Shown: positions 1 to 8,873 of the stretch, piece by piece
Layout: each line of letters opens with the position of its first letter
How positions within the stretch are numbered: the first letter of the stretch is position 1
Source: Corynebacterium meridianum
GTDB lineage: Bacteria; Actinomycetota; Actinomycetes; Mycobacteriales; Mycobacteriaceae
DNA length: 64,000 nt
Assembly (NCBI RefSeq): GCF_016342265.1
Contig: NZ_JAEIOS010000013.1
Location: 62,001 to 126,000 of the forward strand
Direction: 5' to 3'
Translations under genes and position numbers: made by a program
Notes under the pieces: generated by a model
Told to the model about the DNA's origin: nothing
Seen by the model: only the letters and a program-made list of their open reading frames with translations
Databases searched by the model: none

Positions 1-1630
1 GGATCAGGGGTACGCAGACGCGTAGATCTCTCAGGGTGGCGTCACGGCTGTCCAGATCCCGGGCCGCCGCTCCACCGACGACGGCATCAGGGTCCGCCGC
101 GCGTGCGATGTCCCGGGTCTCGTGGATCAGCTCGAAGGACCGGGGCGAGGCGGGTTCCGCGTCCGGCAGAACCGTGAGCCGGGCGAGTTCCCCGTCGGTG
201 CTCTCCACCGGCGGTCCGAGCACGGTGAGGTCGGGGTGTGCGCTGATCTCTTCTCTGATCCCCGACACCGCATCGACATCCGCGATGACGAGTAGCGGCG
301 CAGACGCGCCCGCGGGGGCGTTCTCGGCGAGGGTCCGCTGTCCTGCGACGGCCTCGGAGTCGGTCCGGAACTGTTCGATCGTGGACAAGCCGAATCGCGT
401 AGCGGTGAGACCGGCGCTCATGCAGAGGAGGACGAGGACCATCACGGCGAGTACGGCGCCCGGACGTCGGGCGACCACCCCGGCGACCCGCCCGAAAACT
501 CCACCGTCGTCTGTCTGCGGGTGTCCGTCAGCACGGGGAACCCTCGGCCAGAACAGCCCCCGGCCACAGACCGAAAGCAGTGCGGGCAGGAGAACGAGTG
601 CGAAGAGAAGGGCGAGCAGCAGACCGATCGCACTCGAGATACCGAGGCTCCGGAACGCCGGAACGGTCGCCGCGATGAGGGTGAGCAGCGCGAGCACCAC
701 GGTCAGGTTCGACGACAGAATGGCCGGGGTCGCACCCCGCAGAGCACAGCCCAGGGCCTGCCGGTGGCACGACCGCGTCCTCAGCTCCTCCCGGTACCTG
801 CTCACCAGTAGGAGCGCGTAGTTCGTCCCGGCACCGAACACCAGCACCGAGGTGATTCCCGCTGTTGAGCCGTCGTTGGCGAACCATCCCGTGGTGGAGG
901 AGAGCCAGGCGGTGACCGCGGCGGCGGCCCGGTCCGCGAGCGCCACGACGACCAGGGGGATGAGCCAGAGAATGGGGGAGCGGTACGTGAGGATGAGCAG
1001 CACCGCGACCACCGCGGCGGTGACTGCGAGCAACGTGACGTTCGCCCCCGAGAACGCCGCCGCGGTGTCGGCCGCGAAGCCCGCCGGTCCGGTCACCTCG
1101 ACGCGGACACCCCGGGGAAGATCCTCACGGGCGGATGACCGGAGCTCGGTCACCGCATCGTTGAGTCCGAAGCCGTTCAGGTCCGCCGGCAGGAGGACCG
1201 TGGCCTGCGCGGCCCGCTCCGACAGCGGCACCGTCGGACCCGCACGTCGTAGCGCCCGCCCATCGGGTAGCTCCATGCCCGCGAGGCGTTCCACAGATCC
1301 GTCGATGGCCTTCAATCGCTCGGTGCCCAACGTGCCGTCGGTGGAGTACACCAGGACCGCGGGCAGGTTGTCGCCGCCCGGGAAGCGTTCCTGGAGTTGT
1401 CCGGCGCGGGCGGACTCGGCCGTATCCGGGAGACCCTGGGGTGCACGGTCGGAGTTCCCGACTCCGGCGGCCAGGAACTGCAGGCCCGCGAAGAGCAGCA
1501 GGAATGCCACGATGGTGACCCATCCCATGGCTTTCCGCATGACGAAGGGCGGGCCTGCGGGTACAGGTGTCGTCGGGTGTCCTGTCCTTCGGTCTGCGGA
1601 TACCGGGGACTCGGGACGGTTGGTGTTCAT
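1..1630 (-). CDS. MMPL/RND-family transporter, 3' end beyond window
   Basis: Reading down from an ATG at 1630 gives about 543 codons with no stop before the window edge, so the C-terminal half is missing. A short cytoplasmic N-terminus is followed by a first membrane helix near residue 35, then a large periplasmic loop (about residues 55-190) and a block of five or six hydrophobic helices, a cytoplasmic linker, another helix near 375 and the start of the second periplasmic loop. This is the MMPL half-repeat layout of inner-membrane, proton-driven lipid or drug exporters. The signature of helix 4 reads GAGTNYALLLVSRYREEL; the usual TM4 Asp-Tyr pair is Asn-Tyr here. Substrate cannot be assigned. 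The gene is divergent from the symporter at 1735. Confidence 0.85.
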   Translation of the reverse strand, partial: MNTNRPESPVSADRRTGHPTTPVPAGPPFVMRKAMGWVTIVAFLLLFAGLQFLAAGVGNSDRAPQGLPDTAESARAGQLQERFPGGDNLPAVLVYSTDGTLGTERLKAIDGSVERLAGMELPDGRALRRAGPTVPLSERAAQATVLLPADLNGFGLNDAVTELRSSAREDLPRGVRVEVTGPAGFAADTAAAFSGANVTLLAVTAAVVAVLLILTYRSPILWLIPLVVVALADRAAAAVTAWLSSTTGWFANDGSTAGITSVLVFGAGTNYALLLVSRYREELRTRSCHRQALGCALRGATPAILSSNLTVVLALLTLIAATVPAFRSLGISSAIGLLLALLFALVLLPALLSVCGRGLFWPRVPRADGHPQTDDGGVFGRVAGVVARRPGAVLAVMVLVLLCMSAGLTATRFGLSTIEQFRTDSEAVAGQRTLAENAPAGASAPLLVIADVDAVSGIREEISAHPDLTVLGPPVESTDGELARLTVLPDAEPASPRSFELIHETRDIARAADPDAVVGGAAARDLDSRDATLRDLRVCVPLI

Positions 1631-1722
1631 GAGCCCATGTTTCCACAGGAAAGCGACGATGTGCAGCAGATGATGCGATCCACGCGGTCTCCCGGATGTC
1701 CGTCCGGTTCCGGGTGGCCACC

Positions 1723-1728
1723 TAGACT
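1723..1728 (+). promoter_or_regulatory. -10 box of a probable leaderless promoter
   Basis: TAGACT matches TANNNT and ends 6 nt before the ATG at 1735. This spacing fits a transcript that starts at or near the start codon, and no Shine-Dalgarno is visible. Confidence 0.5.
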
Positions 1729-1734
1729 GTGACC

Positions 1735-2733
1735 ATGTTCAGTCGTATCAGGCGCCCGCGGATCGACCCGCTGATCCTCCTCATTCTCCTCGCCGTTCTC
1801 CTCGCCGTGTTGCTGCCCGTCCGGGGTGAGGCGGCGACGGTGTTCTCCGTGGCGACGAAGCTCGCGATCGCACTCCTGTTCTTCGTCTACGGTGCGCGCC
1901 TTTCACCCACCGAGGCTCTCGCCGGTCTCCGGCACTGGCGACTGCACGTCACCATACTGGCCTTCACCTACGTGGTCTTCCCGCTGATCGGTGTGGCACT
2001 CATGCCCTTCGAGAGCCTGTTCCCGACAGGCCTGTTCCTGGGGATCGTGTACCTGACGCTGGTTCCGTCCACCGTCCAGTCCTCGGTCGCATTCACGTCG
2101 ATCGCCCGGGGAAACGTCGCCGGGGCCATCATCAGCGCCTCGGCGTCGAATCTGCTCGGCGTGGTCCTCACACCGGTGCTGGTGATGCTCCTGATGAGCC
2201 AGGGCGGGCACGTCCATGTCAGTGGTCAGGTGTTCCTCGACATCGCGGTTCAGCTCCTCCTGCCGTTCCTCCTGGGGCAACTCGCACGGCCGTGGATCAG
2301 ATCGATCGTGTCCCATTCCGCGACGAAGATCATCGATCGCGGCTCCATCACCATGGTGGTCTACTCGGCGTTCTCGGCGGGCATGGTGGAGGGAATCTGG
2401 TCCCGGGTGACACCGCTGGATCTGATCGGGCTGGTGCTGTTCTCCGTCGTGCTTGTCGCATTCATGCTGTGGCTCACACGGTTCGGCGCACAACGACTGG
2501 GGTTCAACCGGGCGGACACACTCGCCATCCAGTTCTGTGGAACGAAGAAGTCCCTCGCCACCGGATTGCCGATGGCCGCCGTCATCTTCGGGAGCGGGGA
2601 ACTAGGCCTGCTCATTCTGCCGCTGATGATCTTCCACCAGATTCAGCTGATGATGTGCGCCGCTCTGGCGTCGCAACACGCCGCAGAGCAGCCGGACGTG
2701 GAGCGCTCCCGCGGGACGGCCGACGGCGTCTGA
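1735..2733 (+). CDS. Bile acid:sodium symporter-like (SBF/BASS) membrane transporter
   Basis: A 332-residue, almost entirely hydrophobic protein with about nine or ten helices, fitting the SBF-like/BASS fold of Na+-coupled organic anion importers. Helix-breaking segments such as TLVPSTVQSSVAFTSIARGN and QFCGTKKSLATGLPMA resemble the two crossing-helix sodium-site motifs of the family. The in-frame GTG at 1729 is an alternative start, but the ATG at 1735 sits at the expected distance from a TAGACT -10 box. Substrate is unknown. It is followed directly by a parS site and then the convergent yqgE gene. Confidence 0.8.
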   Translation: MFSRIRRPRIDPLILLILLAVLLAVLLPVRGEAATVFSVATKLAIALLFFVYGARLSPTEALAGLRHWRLHVTILAFTYVVFPLIGVALMPFESLFPTGLFLGIVYLTLVPSTVQSSVAFTSIARGNVAGAIISASASNLLGVVLTPVLVMLLMSQGGHVHVSGQVFLDIAVQLLLPFLLGQLARPWIRSIVSHSATKIIDRGSITMVVYSAFSAGMVEGIWSRVTPLDLIGLVLFSVVLVAFMLWLTRFGAQRLGFNRADTLAIQFCGTKKSLATGLPMAAVIFGSGELGLLILPLMIFHQIQLMMCAALASQHAAEQPDVERSRGTADGV

Positions 2734-2744
2734 ACACCGCCGGT

Positions 2745-2760
2745 GGTTTCACGTGAAACA
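2745..2760. other. parS centromere-like site 1
   Basis: GGTTTCACGTGAAACA matches the ParB site consensus TGTTTCACGTGAAACA at 15 of 16 positions, with a perfect 14-bp palindromic core. It lies in the convergent gap between the symporter and yqgE, about 20 kb from oriC. ParB encoded in this window is expected to nucleate here. Confidence 0.93.
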
Positions 2761-2787
2761 TCGACGAACACCAGCCAGTCCGTTGCG

Positions 2788-3393
2788 TCAGTTGTCTCTC
2801 GGATCCACGGGAAACGTGGCGAAAGCGGGCAAAGGTGTCGGCTGTCGACGCATGACATCGCTCCAGAGATCAGCCGGACCGGGGGCGAGGATGTCACCCG
2901 GCAGAGCGGGCGCGACGAACCAGTCGCCCCGCGCGATCTCCTCATCGAGCTGGCCCGGCGCCCACTCGGCGTAACCGGCGAAGAGCCTGACGCCATCGAC
3001 GTCGGTGGCGAGCTCCGCCGGATCGGCGGCGCCGTTGACGTACACGATACGGTTCGCGCAGCGGGTCAACTGCGGGTTGCCGGCCGGATCGATCCCGTTC
3101 TTCGTGACCCCGACACAGAGCACCGTGTCGCGGGATAGGGGACCACCGATGTACAGAGCCTTCGGCTTGGCGGTGATCGCGAGCCACTCGGGCATGACCT
3201 CGTCGACGGACACCTCACTGCGCGCCACGAGGTTCACGCCGAAGGTTCCGGTCTCGCCGTGCTCGATGACGAACACCACGCTCCGGGTGAACTCACCCGC
3301 CACGAGCCCGGGAGCTGCGACGAGGAGCATACCGGGCGCGGGATCGGTGCGTTCCAGGGCGTTGAAGAGCCGGTCTCCGAAAAGCTCACTCAT
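2788..3393 (-). CDS. YqgE/AlgH family protein (UPF0301/DUF179)
   Basis: A 201-residue protein with the family pattern: N-terminal PGMLLVAAPGL, then SVVFVIEHGETGTFGVNLVA, then a GGP loop (YIGGPLSRD) and a C-terminal W-x-PGQLDEEI segment. The family is conserved, but its molecular function remains poorly defined. The ATG at 3393 has a GGAGG nine bases upstream and overlaps the pcnA stop by 8 nt, so translation is probably coupled to pcnA. An in-frame extension to 3477 exists, but it lies wholly inside pcnA and lacks a ribosome-binding site. Confidence 0.9.
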   Translation of the reverse strand: MSELFGDRLFNALERTDPAPGMLLVAAPGLVAGEFTRSVVFVIEHGETGTFGVNLVARSEVSVDEVMPEWLAITAKPKALYIGGPLSRDTVLCVGVTKNGIDPAGNPQLTRCANRIVYVNGAADPAELATDVDGVRLFAGYAEWAPGQLDEEIARGDWFVAPALPGDILAPGPADLWSDVMRRQPTPLPAFATFPVDPRDN

Positions 3394-4915
3394 TGTCTCG
3401 ATCCTCCGTCGTGTCCGGTGCCGCGGACCCATCCTTCTCCCCACGCCACCAGGCGAGAAGTGCCTCCACCGCTTCATCGTGTTCGAGGGGGCCGCGTTCC
3501 AGGCGCAGTTCCTTCAGGAATGACCATGCCCGGCCGACCTCCGGACCGGGGGAGATGTTGAGCAGCCGCATGATCTCGTTGCCGTCCAGGTCCGGTCGGA
3601 CGCGGGCGAGATCCTCCTTCTCTCCGATCTCCGCGATCCTCTCCTCGAGATGATCGTACGTCCGGGCGAGGCGCTTCGCCTTCCGACGGTTCCGGGTGGT
3701 CACGTCCGCACGGACCAGTTTGTGCAGTCGCTGCAGCTGGTCCCCGGCATCGGTGACGTAGCGGCGCACCGCGGAATCGGTCCAACGGCCTTCCCCGTAG
3801 CCGTGGAACCGCATGTGCAGGAACACGAGCTGATTGACCTCGTTGATCACGTGCTTCGGATACTTCAGCGCCCGGAGGCGACGCCGGGCGAGTTTCGCCC
3901 CCACAACCTCGTGCTGGTGGAAGGTGACCGTTCCGTCGCCGGTGAAGGCCCGGGTGTCGGGTTTTCCGATGTCGTGGAGCAGCGCGGCCCAACGGAGGAC
4001 GAGGTCGGGCCCGCTCTCCTCCTTGTCCATGACCTGGCGGAGTACCTGCAGCGAGTGTGCGTAGACGTCCTTGTGCTGGCGGTGTTCATCCTGGGTGAGG
4101 CGGAGAGCGGGGATCTCGGGGAAGATGATGTCCGCGATACCGGTGTCGACCATCAGATCGATACCCAGCCAGGGGACCCGACCGAGCATCATCTTGTCCA
4201 GCTCCGCCTGTACGCGCTCGACGGTGATCCGGCCGATCTGGCCGGCCATGGCGCTCATCGCGGCATGCACCCGTTCGGCCGGCCGGAAGTCCAGCTGGGA
4301 GACGAAACGGGCCGCACGAAGCATCCGTAGCGGGTCGTCGTTGAAGCTCTGTTCCGGTGTAGCCGGGGTGTCGAGAACACCCGCCGCGAGATCGGCGAGT
4401 CCACCCACGGGGTCGTGGAACCGGAAGGAACCGTCGGGGAACAGCTCGACCGCCATCGCGTTGACCCGGAAATCGCGACGGATCAGGTCCCCGTCGAGGG
4501 TGTCACCGTAGCTGACCTCGGGATTCCGACTCTGCCCGTCATAGGTGTCGGAGCGGAACGTCGTGATCTCGATCTGCTTGCCGTCCTTCTCCGCCGAGAG
4601 GGTGCCGAAGTCGATGCCGGTGTCCCAGACGGCATCCGCATAGCCGTCGAGGATCGTCCGGACGAGATCGGGACGGGCGGGAGTGGTGAAGTCGAGGTCG
4701 GTTCCGAGTCGACCGAGCAGCGCATCCCGGACCGACCCGCCGACGAGGTAGAGCGCCACACCACGGTCGGCGAAACGCTGCGCCAGAGGCTGCAGCACGG
4801 GCCGGAGTTCGTCGAGGGCCTTCTCCGCGTCCACGAGCGCCGAGACCGCGCCGATGTCGGTGCTGTCGCTCCCGGGACGCGAAGCGGGGTTTCCTGTTGC
4901 TTCCTCGTTTTTCAC
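3386..4915 (-). CDS. pcnA: CCA tRNA nucleotidyltransferase / poly(A) polymerase family
   Basis: A 509-residue class II nucleotidyltransferase that adds or repairs the 3' CCA of tRNAs. The nucleotidyltransferase head has [12 protein letters not shown] at about 57-68 and the metal-binding DLDF at 73-76. The [10 protein letters not shown] motif is at 146-155 and [13 protein letters not shown] near 192-204. A C-terminal HD domain carries HDIGKPD at 314-320, as in actinobacterial and other bacterial CCA-adding enzymes with phosphohydrolase-type HD modules. Neither tRNA-Ala, tRNA-Ile nor tRNA-Leu in this window encodes CCA, so the enzyme is needed. It is divergent from the Nudix gene and overlaps yqgE. 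Confidence 0.95.
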   Translation of the reverse strand: MKNEEATGNPASRPGSDSTDIGAVSALVDAEKALDELRPVLQPLAQRFADRGVALYLVGGSVRDALLGRLGTDLDFTTPARPDLVRTILDGYADAVWDTGIDFGTLSAEKDGKQIEITTFRSDTYDGQSRNPEVSYGDTLDGDLIRRDFRVNAMAVELFPDGSFRFHDPVGGLADLAAGVLDTPATPEQSFNDDPLRMLRAARFVSQLDFRPAERVHAAMSAMAGQIGRITVERVQAELDKMMLGRVPWLGIDLMVDTGIADIIFPEIPALRLTQDEHRQHKDVYAHSLQVLRQVMDKEESGPDLVLRWAALLHDIGKPDTRAFTGDGTVTFHQHEVVGAKLARRRLRALKYPKHVINEVNQLVFLHMRFHGYGEGRWTDSAVRRYVTDAGDQLQRLHKLVRADVTTRNRRKAKRLARTYDHLEERIAEIGEKEDLARVRPDLDGNEIMRLLNISPGPEVGRAWSFLKELRLERGPLEHDEAVEALLAWWRGEKDGSAAPDTTEDRDNE

Positions 4916-5051
4916 CCGGTCGAGTCTACCCGGCGTACCGATACCCCGGAACGCCGGCGGCGGAGGGCACCGGCGGGACCGGGGGAGACCCCGGGCATCG
5001 TCGGGATCCGGGCCGCAGCGGGTCGGAGTACCACGCGGGTGTCCGGCGGGT

Positions 5052-5057
5052 TACGAT
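5052..5057 (+). promoter_or_regulatory. -10 box before the Nudix gene
   Basis: TACGAT lies 8 nt before the ATG at 5066. No Shine-Dalgarno is present, so a leaderless or near-leaderless transcript is likely. Confidence 0.4.
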
Positions 5058-5065
5058 CGTGGGAT

Positions 5066-6055
5066 ATGAGCGACAGCGAGCGGCAGCACGCCGAGAAGCA
5101 GCCCGGACGTCGCCGGCGTGGCCGTCGGCGGCGTCGCTCGCATGGTCGTGCCCGGCAGAACGAGCCGCGGAACACCGGCACCGGAGCGGAACCGCGGACC
5201 GAAAGCCCGACGCCCGCTCCGAAGAACCCTGAATCTGCGGGTGCGGCGGGTTCACCCGGCCCATCGGACAACGCCTCCGGCACCGGTGAAGCCGGACGCT
5301 CCACCGACGCCGGGCGGAGGCGGCCGCGTCGCCGGCGGCGCGGCCGCGGAAAGAAGACGAACACAGCCAGCCCCTCGCAGGGGTCGGGGTCCGCGGCGGA
5401 GAAGAACGGCGGAGGCGGACCGAACACCCAGTCGGAGAAATCCACCGACCGGGGCAACACCCGACGGCGCGATCAGGGCACCCGAAACCGTAAGGGGGGC
5501 CGTCGCAGCCGGCCGGGTGCACCGTCCCGTACGCACAGCCCACGGCCCCGGATGCAGACGAATGACGAAACATCGGCCGGTGGGCTCGTCGTGTCGGGTC
5601 TGGCTGAATCCGTCCGGGAGGACGGCACCGTTGATCTGGGCCGGATCTATGTCGCTCTGATCGGACGCCTGGACCGGCGTGGTCGGCTGCTCTGGTCCAT
5701 GCCGAAGGGCCACGTCGAACCCGGCGAAGGGCACGCCGCGACAGCTGAGCGCGAGGTCTGGGAGGAGACCGGGGTCTCCGGTGAGGTTTTCGCGGAACTC
5801 GGTGTCATCGACTACTGGTTCGTCTCCGACGGGGTACGGATCCACAAGACGGTGCACCATCATCTGCTCCGCTATCTCGACGGAGATCTCAACGATGAGG
5901 ATCCCGAGGTCACGGAGGTGACCTGGGTGCCGACCAGCGAGCTCATCGAGCGACTGGCCTACGCGGATGAACGCAAGTTGGCGCGCTGCGCGCACGACAT
6001 GCTTCCCGATCTCGCCCGACGGGAAAAGTCGGAGGGGAGAAGGACCCCCCGGTGA
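5066..6055 (+). CDS. Nudix hydrolase with long basic N-terminal tail (MutT4-like)
   Basis: A 329-residue protein. Residues 1-165 are low complexity: Arg-rich clusters at 15-30 and 84-97 alternate with Pro/Ser/Gly stretches, suggesting a disordered nucleic-acid-binding tail. The Nudix fold follows, with the box G215-x5-E221-x7-REVWEETG (229-236), which binds the catalytic metal. The position between pcnA and the DUF6049-like gene matches the mycobacterial gene called mutT4. The substrate, probably a nucleoside di- or triphosphate or an RNA cap-like end, is inferred only from family. The stop overlaps the next start (GTGA), so the genes are coupled. The open frame extends upstream to 4415, but that part lies antisense to pcnA. 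Confidence 0.9.
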   Translation: MSDSERQHAEKQPGRRRRGRRRRRSHGRARQNEPRNTGTGAEPRTESPTPAPKNPESAGAAGSPGPSDNASGTGEAGRSTDAGRRRPRRRRRGRGKKTNTASPSQGSGSAAEKNGGGGPNTQSEKSTDRGNTRRRDQGTRNRKGGRRSRPGAPSRTHSPRPRMQTNDETSAGGLVVSGLAESVREDGTVDLGRIYVALIGRLDRRGRLLWSMPKGHVEPGEGHAATAEREVWEETGVSGEVFAELGVIDYWFVSDGVRIHKTVHHHLLRYLDGDLNDEDPEVTEVTWVPTSELIERLAYADERKLARCAHDMLPDLARREKSEGRRTPR

Positions 6056-8730
6056 TTTCGTCAGATTTTCCCCGCTCCGCGGTCACCCACCCGACGGGCG
6101 GTGACCGGGGACGAGTCCCCGGCCGCCGGGTGCGTGCCCTGGGCGGTAGTCTGCTCGCCGCCGGGTTACTCGCCGCGACCACCGTCGGTCCAGCCGGTCA
6201 CCCCACGATCGCCGCGGCGCAGGGACGGTCAGTGGTCGGTCTCCCGGATGAGATGACGGCCCAGTGGAGGAATCCCTCCGTTCGCGAAGATGACGCGGCG
6301 AGCGATATCGGGATAAGACTCGAGTCGCCCCTGGAGAACCTCCGTCTGGGGACGAAACAGATCGTCAGCGTGACCATCGTGAATCGATCAAATGAAGTGG
6401 TAGAGGACTTATCACTTCGTCTGCAGCGCGCCAACGCAGTCGCCGATACCGCCGCGGCACGGCTCGCGCTGACCGACGATCAGTCAGCCTACGGCTACAC
6501 CGGCCCCTTCACCGACGTGCCGACCCCGCTGCGTCCCGGCGCTTCGGTGACGATCGGACTGCCCCTCGACACCACGCCGGATTCACCGGCTGGCCTGGGC
6601 ATCGGTGAACCCGGCGTCTACCCGGTGATGATCAACCTGAACGGTCGACCGGGCGAGGGCATCATCAGATACCTCACATCCGAGCGTTTCCTGCTGGCGG
6701 TCGACGATCCCGACGCGGCCCCACACCCCTCCGTCGCACCCGGGATCACCATGCTGTGGCCCCTCACCGCCCCCACCGGACTCCTGGCGGGGGAGACCGG
6801 TGAGGCACCGCTGTCCGCACCACTTCTGCTCGAGAACGATGACCTCGCGGCGCAACTGCAGGACGGCGGCCGCCTCGACCAACTCCTCGACACCTACGTC
6901 GACGCCACCTCGGGAGAATCCGGTTCCGCCCTCCGGGAGGCGACCTGCCTCGCCGTCGACCCCCAGTTGATCGACGTCGTCGACCGGATGCGTGACGGGT
7001 ACACCGTGGCCGCTGAACGTCCCAGCCCGGTGTCCGGAACCCGACGGCTCCGCGACAGCTGGCGGGCGGACTCGATCCCGCCCGACGCGGAACAACCGGG
7101 CGCGGGTGCCGCCGCCGCGGACGAATGGCTGAACCGGCTCCGGGCTGCGGCCGGACAGGGCTGCACGGTGGCACTGCCGTGGGCGGGCACCGACATCAAC
7201 GCGGTGACCCGGACCGGCAACCAGTGGCTCGTGCGTGAGGCTCTGTCCCGTGGCACGTCAGTCGTCGCCCGGGTCCTGGACACGGAACCCGAACAAAACC
7301 TCGTGATCCCGTTGTCCGGCTACGTGACCGAGTCAACAGCCGCCTGGCTTCCCCTGGCGGACACCACGGCAGCGGAGGACACGGTCAATCCCGAATCCGC
7401 CTGGGAGAATCTGCAGCGGAACGAGCTGCCCACGGTCCGGCGTTCCACAGACACCGCGGCACTCGAGGATCCGGCGATGCCGGACCCGTATCCCCTGGAA
7501 CCAATCCCGGCGCCGGCCGCGGGGGTCCGGGTCCTCGTGACCGACAACAGCGTCTGGAACGCACCAACGAGTGGGCGATTCGCGGGCCTCGGCGCAGGAG
7601 TTACCGGAGTGACCTATCAGGGTTCACTCGCCGCCACGCTCGCAGCGACAGGTCCGGAACCCTTGACAGTCGGATACAGCAACCCCGAGACACGACACGA
7701 CCCGAACCTCGACTCCGACCGAGCGAGGCTCACCACGGGAACCACCGCCCTCCGGCTCGCGGTGGAGGCCGCACGTGGGGAGGCGGTCCCCACAGGCGAC
7801 GGTGCGCCGGTACCCGAGGCACCGGAACCGGTCCTCGTCGTCCCGCCGGTGGCACCGACCGCGCCGGCGGACAGTGCGGAGCTGCTAGCCACCGTCGCGC
7901 GGCTCCTGGAATCGGGTCAGGCACGCCCCCTGAGTCTCCACGAGGCCACGACCCCCGATGCCGACACGGAGGCGGCCCTGGCCCGGTCCACGGAGTCCGC
8001 GGATGCGGAACGGGGGGAGAGCCGGTTCGGGGCCCCCTTCCCGGACCCGTCGGTACCGTCGGACGGCGAGGTGCTCGCAGCCACACAGCAGTCGAACTAC
8101 ATGAACGACCTCACCCAGCTGATGGTGAATGATCCCGGCATCGCGCTGACCCGGTATGAATTCATGCGCCCCCTGATGCTCGATCTGCTGCGCGGTCTCA
8201 CCGTCATCGGCCGTCGTAACGCGGAGGAGTACGCCGCCGCGACCGCCCACGCGAACCGCATCTTCACCCTCAACAGGGAGATGCTCGAGAGGCTGCAGTC
8301 CTCGGTCGCGCTCCTGCCGCCCGGATACGTCTACACCAGGGTGTCCCAGTCCTCTCCGCTACTCATCGTCGCCCGCAACGGACTGCCGCTACCCGTCGAC
8401 GGTCGAATCAGCTACCACGGCCCGCCCGGCAGTGTCGTGCACGTACCCGATCAGCTCTGGATCCCGGCGAAGGGATCGATCATGACCCAGATGACCGCTG
8501 ACCTCCCGACCGAACCGGACAAGGTCACGTTGATGCTGCGGCTGTCCGGCTCCCAGGGCTCCGTGGTCAGCGACCCGGTGGAGATCACCGTCCAGACACA
8601 GGGGCCGCTCATCGGCCTCCTCGGACGACTCATCATCGGCGCTCTGGTCATCGCCCTGATCATCCGACTCATCCAGACGAAGATCGTGCGTCGTATCCGG
8701 GGCGCACGGGGCACCGTCGGCCAGAGGTAG
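6052..8730 (+). CDS. Large secreted/membrane-anchored protein, DUF6049-like
   Basis: An 892-residue protein. It begins at a GTG overlapping the Nudix stop. An Arg-rich N-terminus and hydrophobic segment (about 27-58) form a signal peptide or anchor ending near an Ala-rich cleavage region. A long extracytoplasmic region follows, with beta-sandwich-like character at both ends. A single C-terminal helix around residues 860-880 precedes a basic cytoplasmic tail ([11 protein letters not shown]). Size, topology and position between the Nudix gene and murJ match mycobacterial Rv3909-type proteins. The function is not established; operon context suggests a cell-envelope role. Confidence 0.8.
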   Translation: MISSDFPRSAVTHPTGGDRGRVPGRRVRALGGSLLAAGLLAATTVGPAGHPTIAAAQGRSVVGLPDEMTAQWRNPSVREDDAASDIGIRLESPLENLRLGTKQIVSVTIVNRSNEVVEDLSLRLQRANAVADTAAARLALTDDQSAYGYTGPFTDVPTPLRPGASVTIGLPLDTTPDSPAGLGIGEPGVYPVMINLNGRPGEGIIRYLTSERFLLAVDDPDAAPHPSVAPGITMLWPLTAPTGLLAGETGEAPLSAPLLLENDDLAAQLQDGGRLDQLLDTYVDATSGESGSALREATCLAVDPQLIDVVDRMRDGYTVAAERPSPVSGTRRLRDSWRADSIPPDAEQPGAGAAAADEWLNRLRAAAGQGCTVALPWAGTDINAVTRTGNQWLVREALSRGTSVVARVLDTEPEQNLVIPLSGYVTESTAAWLPLADTTAAEDTVNPESAWENLQRNELPTVRRSTDTAALEDPAMPDPYPLEPIPAPAAGVRVLVTDNSVWNAPTSGRFAGLGAGVTGVTYQGSLAATLAATGPEPLTVGYSNPETRHDPNLDSDRARLTTGTTALRLAVEAARGEAVPTGDGAPVPEAPEPVLVVPPVAPTAPADSAELLATVARLLESGQARPLSLHEATTPDADTEAALARSTESADAERGESRFGAPFPDPSVPSDGEVLAATQQSNYMNDLTQLMVNDPGIALTRYEFMRPLMLDLLRGLTVIGRRNAEEYAAATAHANRIFTLNREMLERLQSSVALLPPGYVYTRVSQSSPLLIVARNGLPLPVDGRISYHGPPGSVVHVPDQLWIPAKGSIMTQMTADLPTEPDKVTLMLRLSGSQGSVVSDPVEITVQTQGPLIGLLGRLIIGALVIALIIRLIQTKIVRRIRGARGTVGQR

Positions 8731-8867
8731 AACAGTCCCCGCACCACTCCTCCGAATGGTCCCCCGCACCGGATTCCGCGGGAAACCACGGTGGCGCCCG
8801 GGGATTCCCCGGGCGGGATCCGCCGCGCCCGGATGGCGACCGTTTACCTCCTTCCACACGATCCTGT

Positions 8868-8873
8868 TAGACA
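8868..8873 (+). promoter_or_regulatory. -10 box of murJ promoter
   Basis: TAGACA precedes an ATG at 8874 and an in-frame GTG at 8883. A transcription start 6-9 nt downstream would fall at the GTG, favouring a leaderless message starting MNSADSDQ rather than MGIVNSADSDQ. Confidence 0.4.

Noticed and set aside
36-1721. Open frames on the plus strand and alternate minus frames at the left edge
   Set aside because: They are shadows of the MMPL gene, which reads without a stop from 1630 to the window edge with clear membrane helices.
4415-5065. Upstream extension of the Nudix gene
   Set aside because: It lies antisense inside pcnA and lacks a ribosome-binding site; the ATG at 5066 has a -10 box at leaderless spacing.
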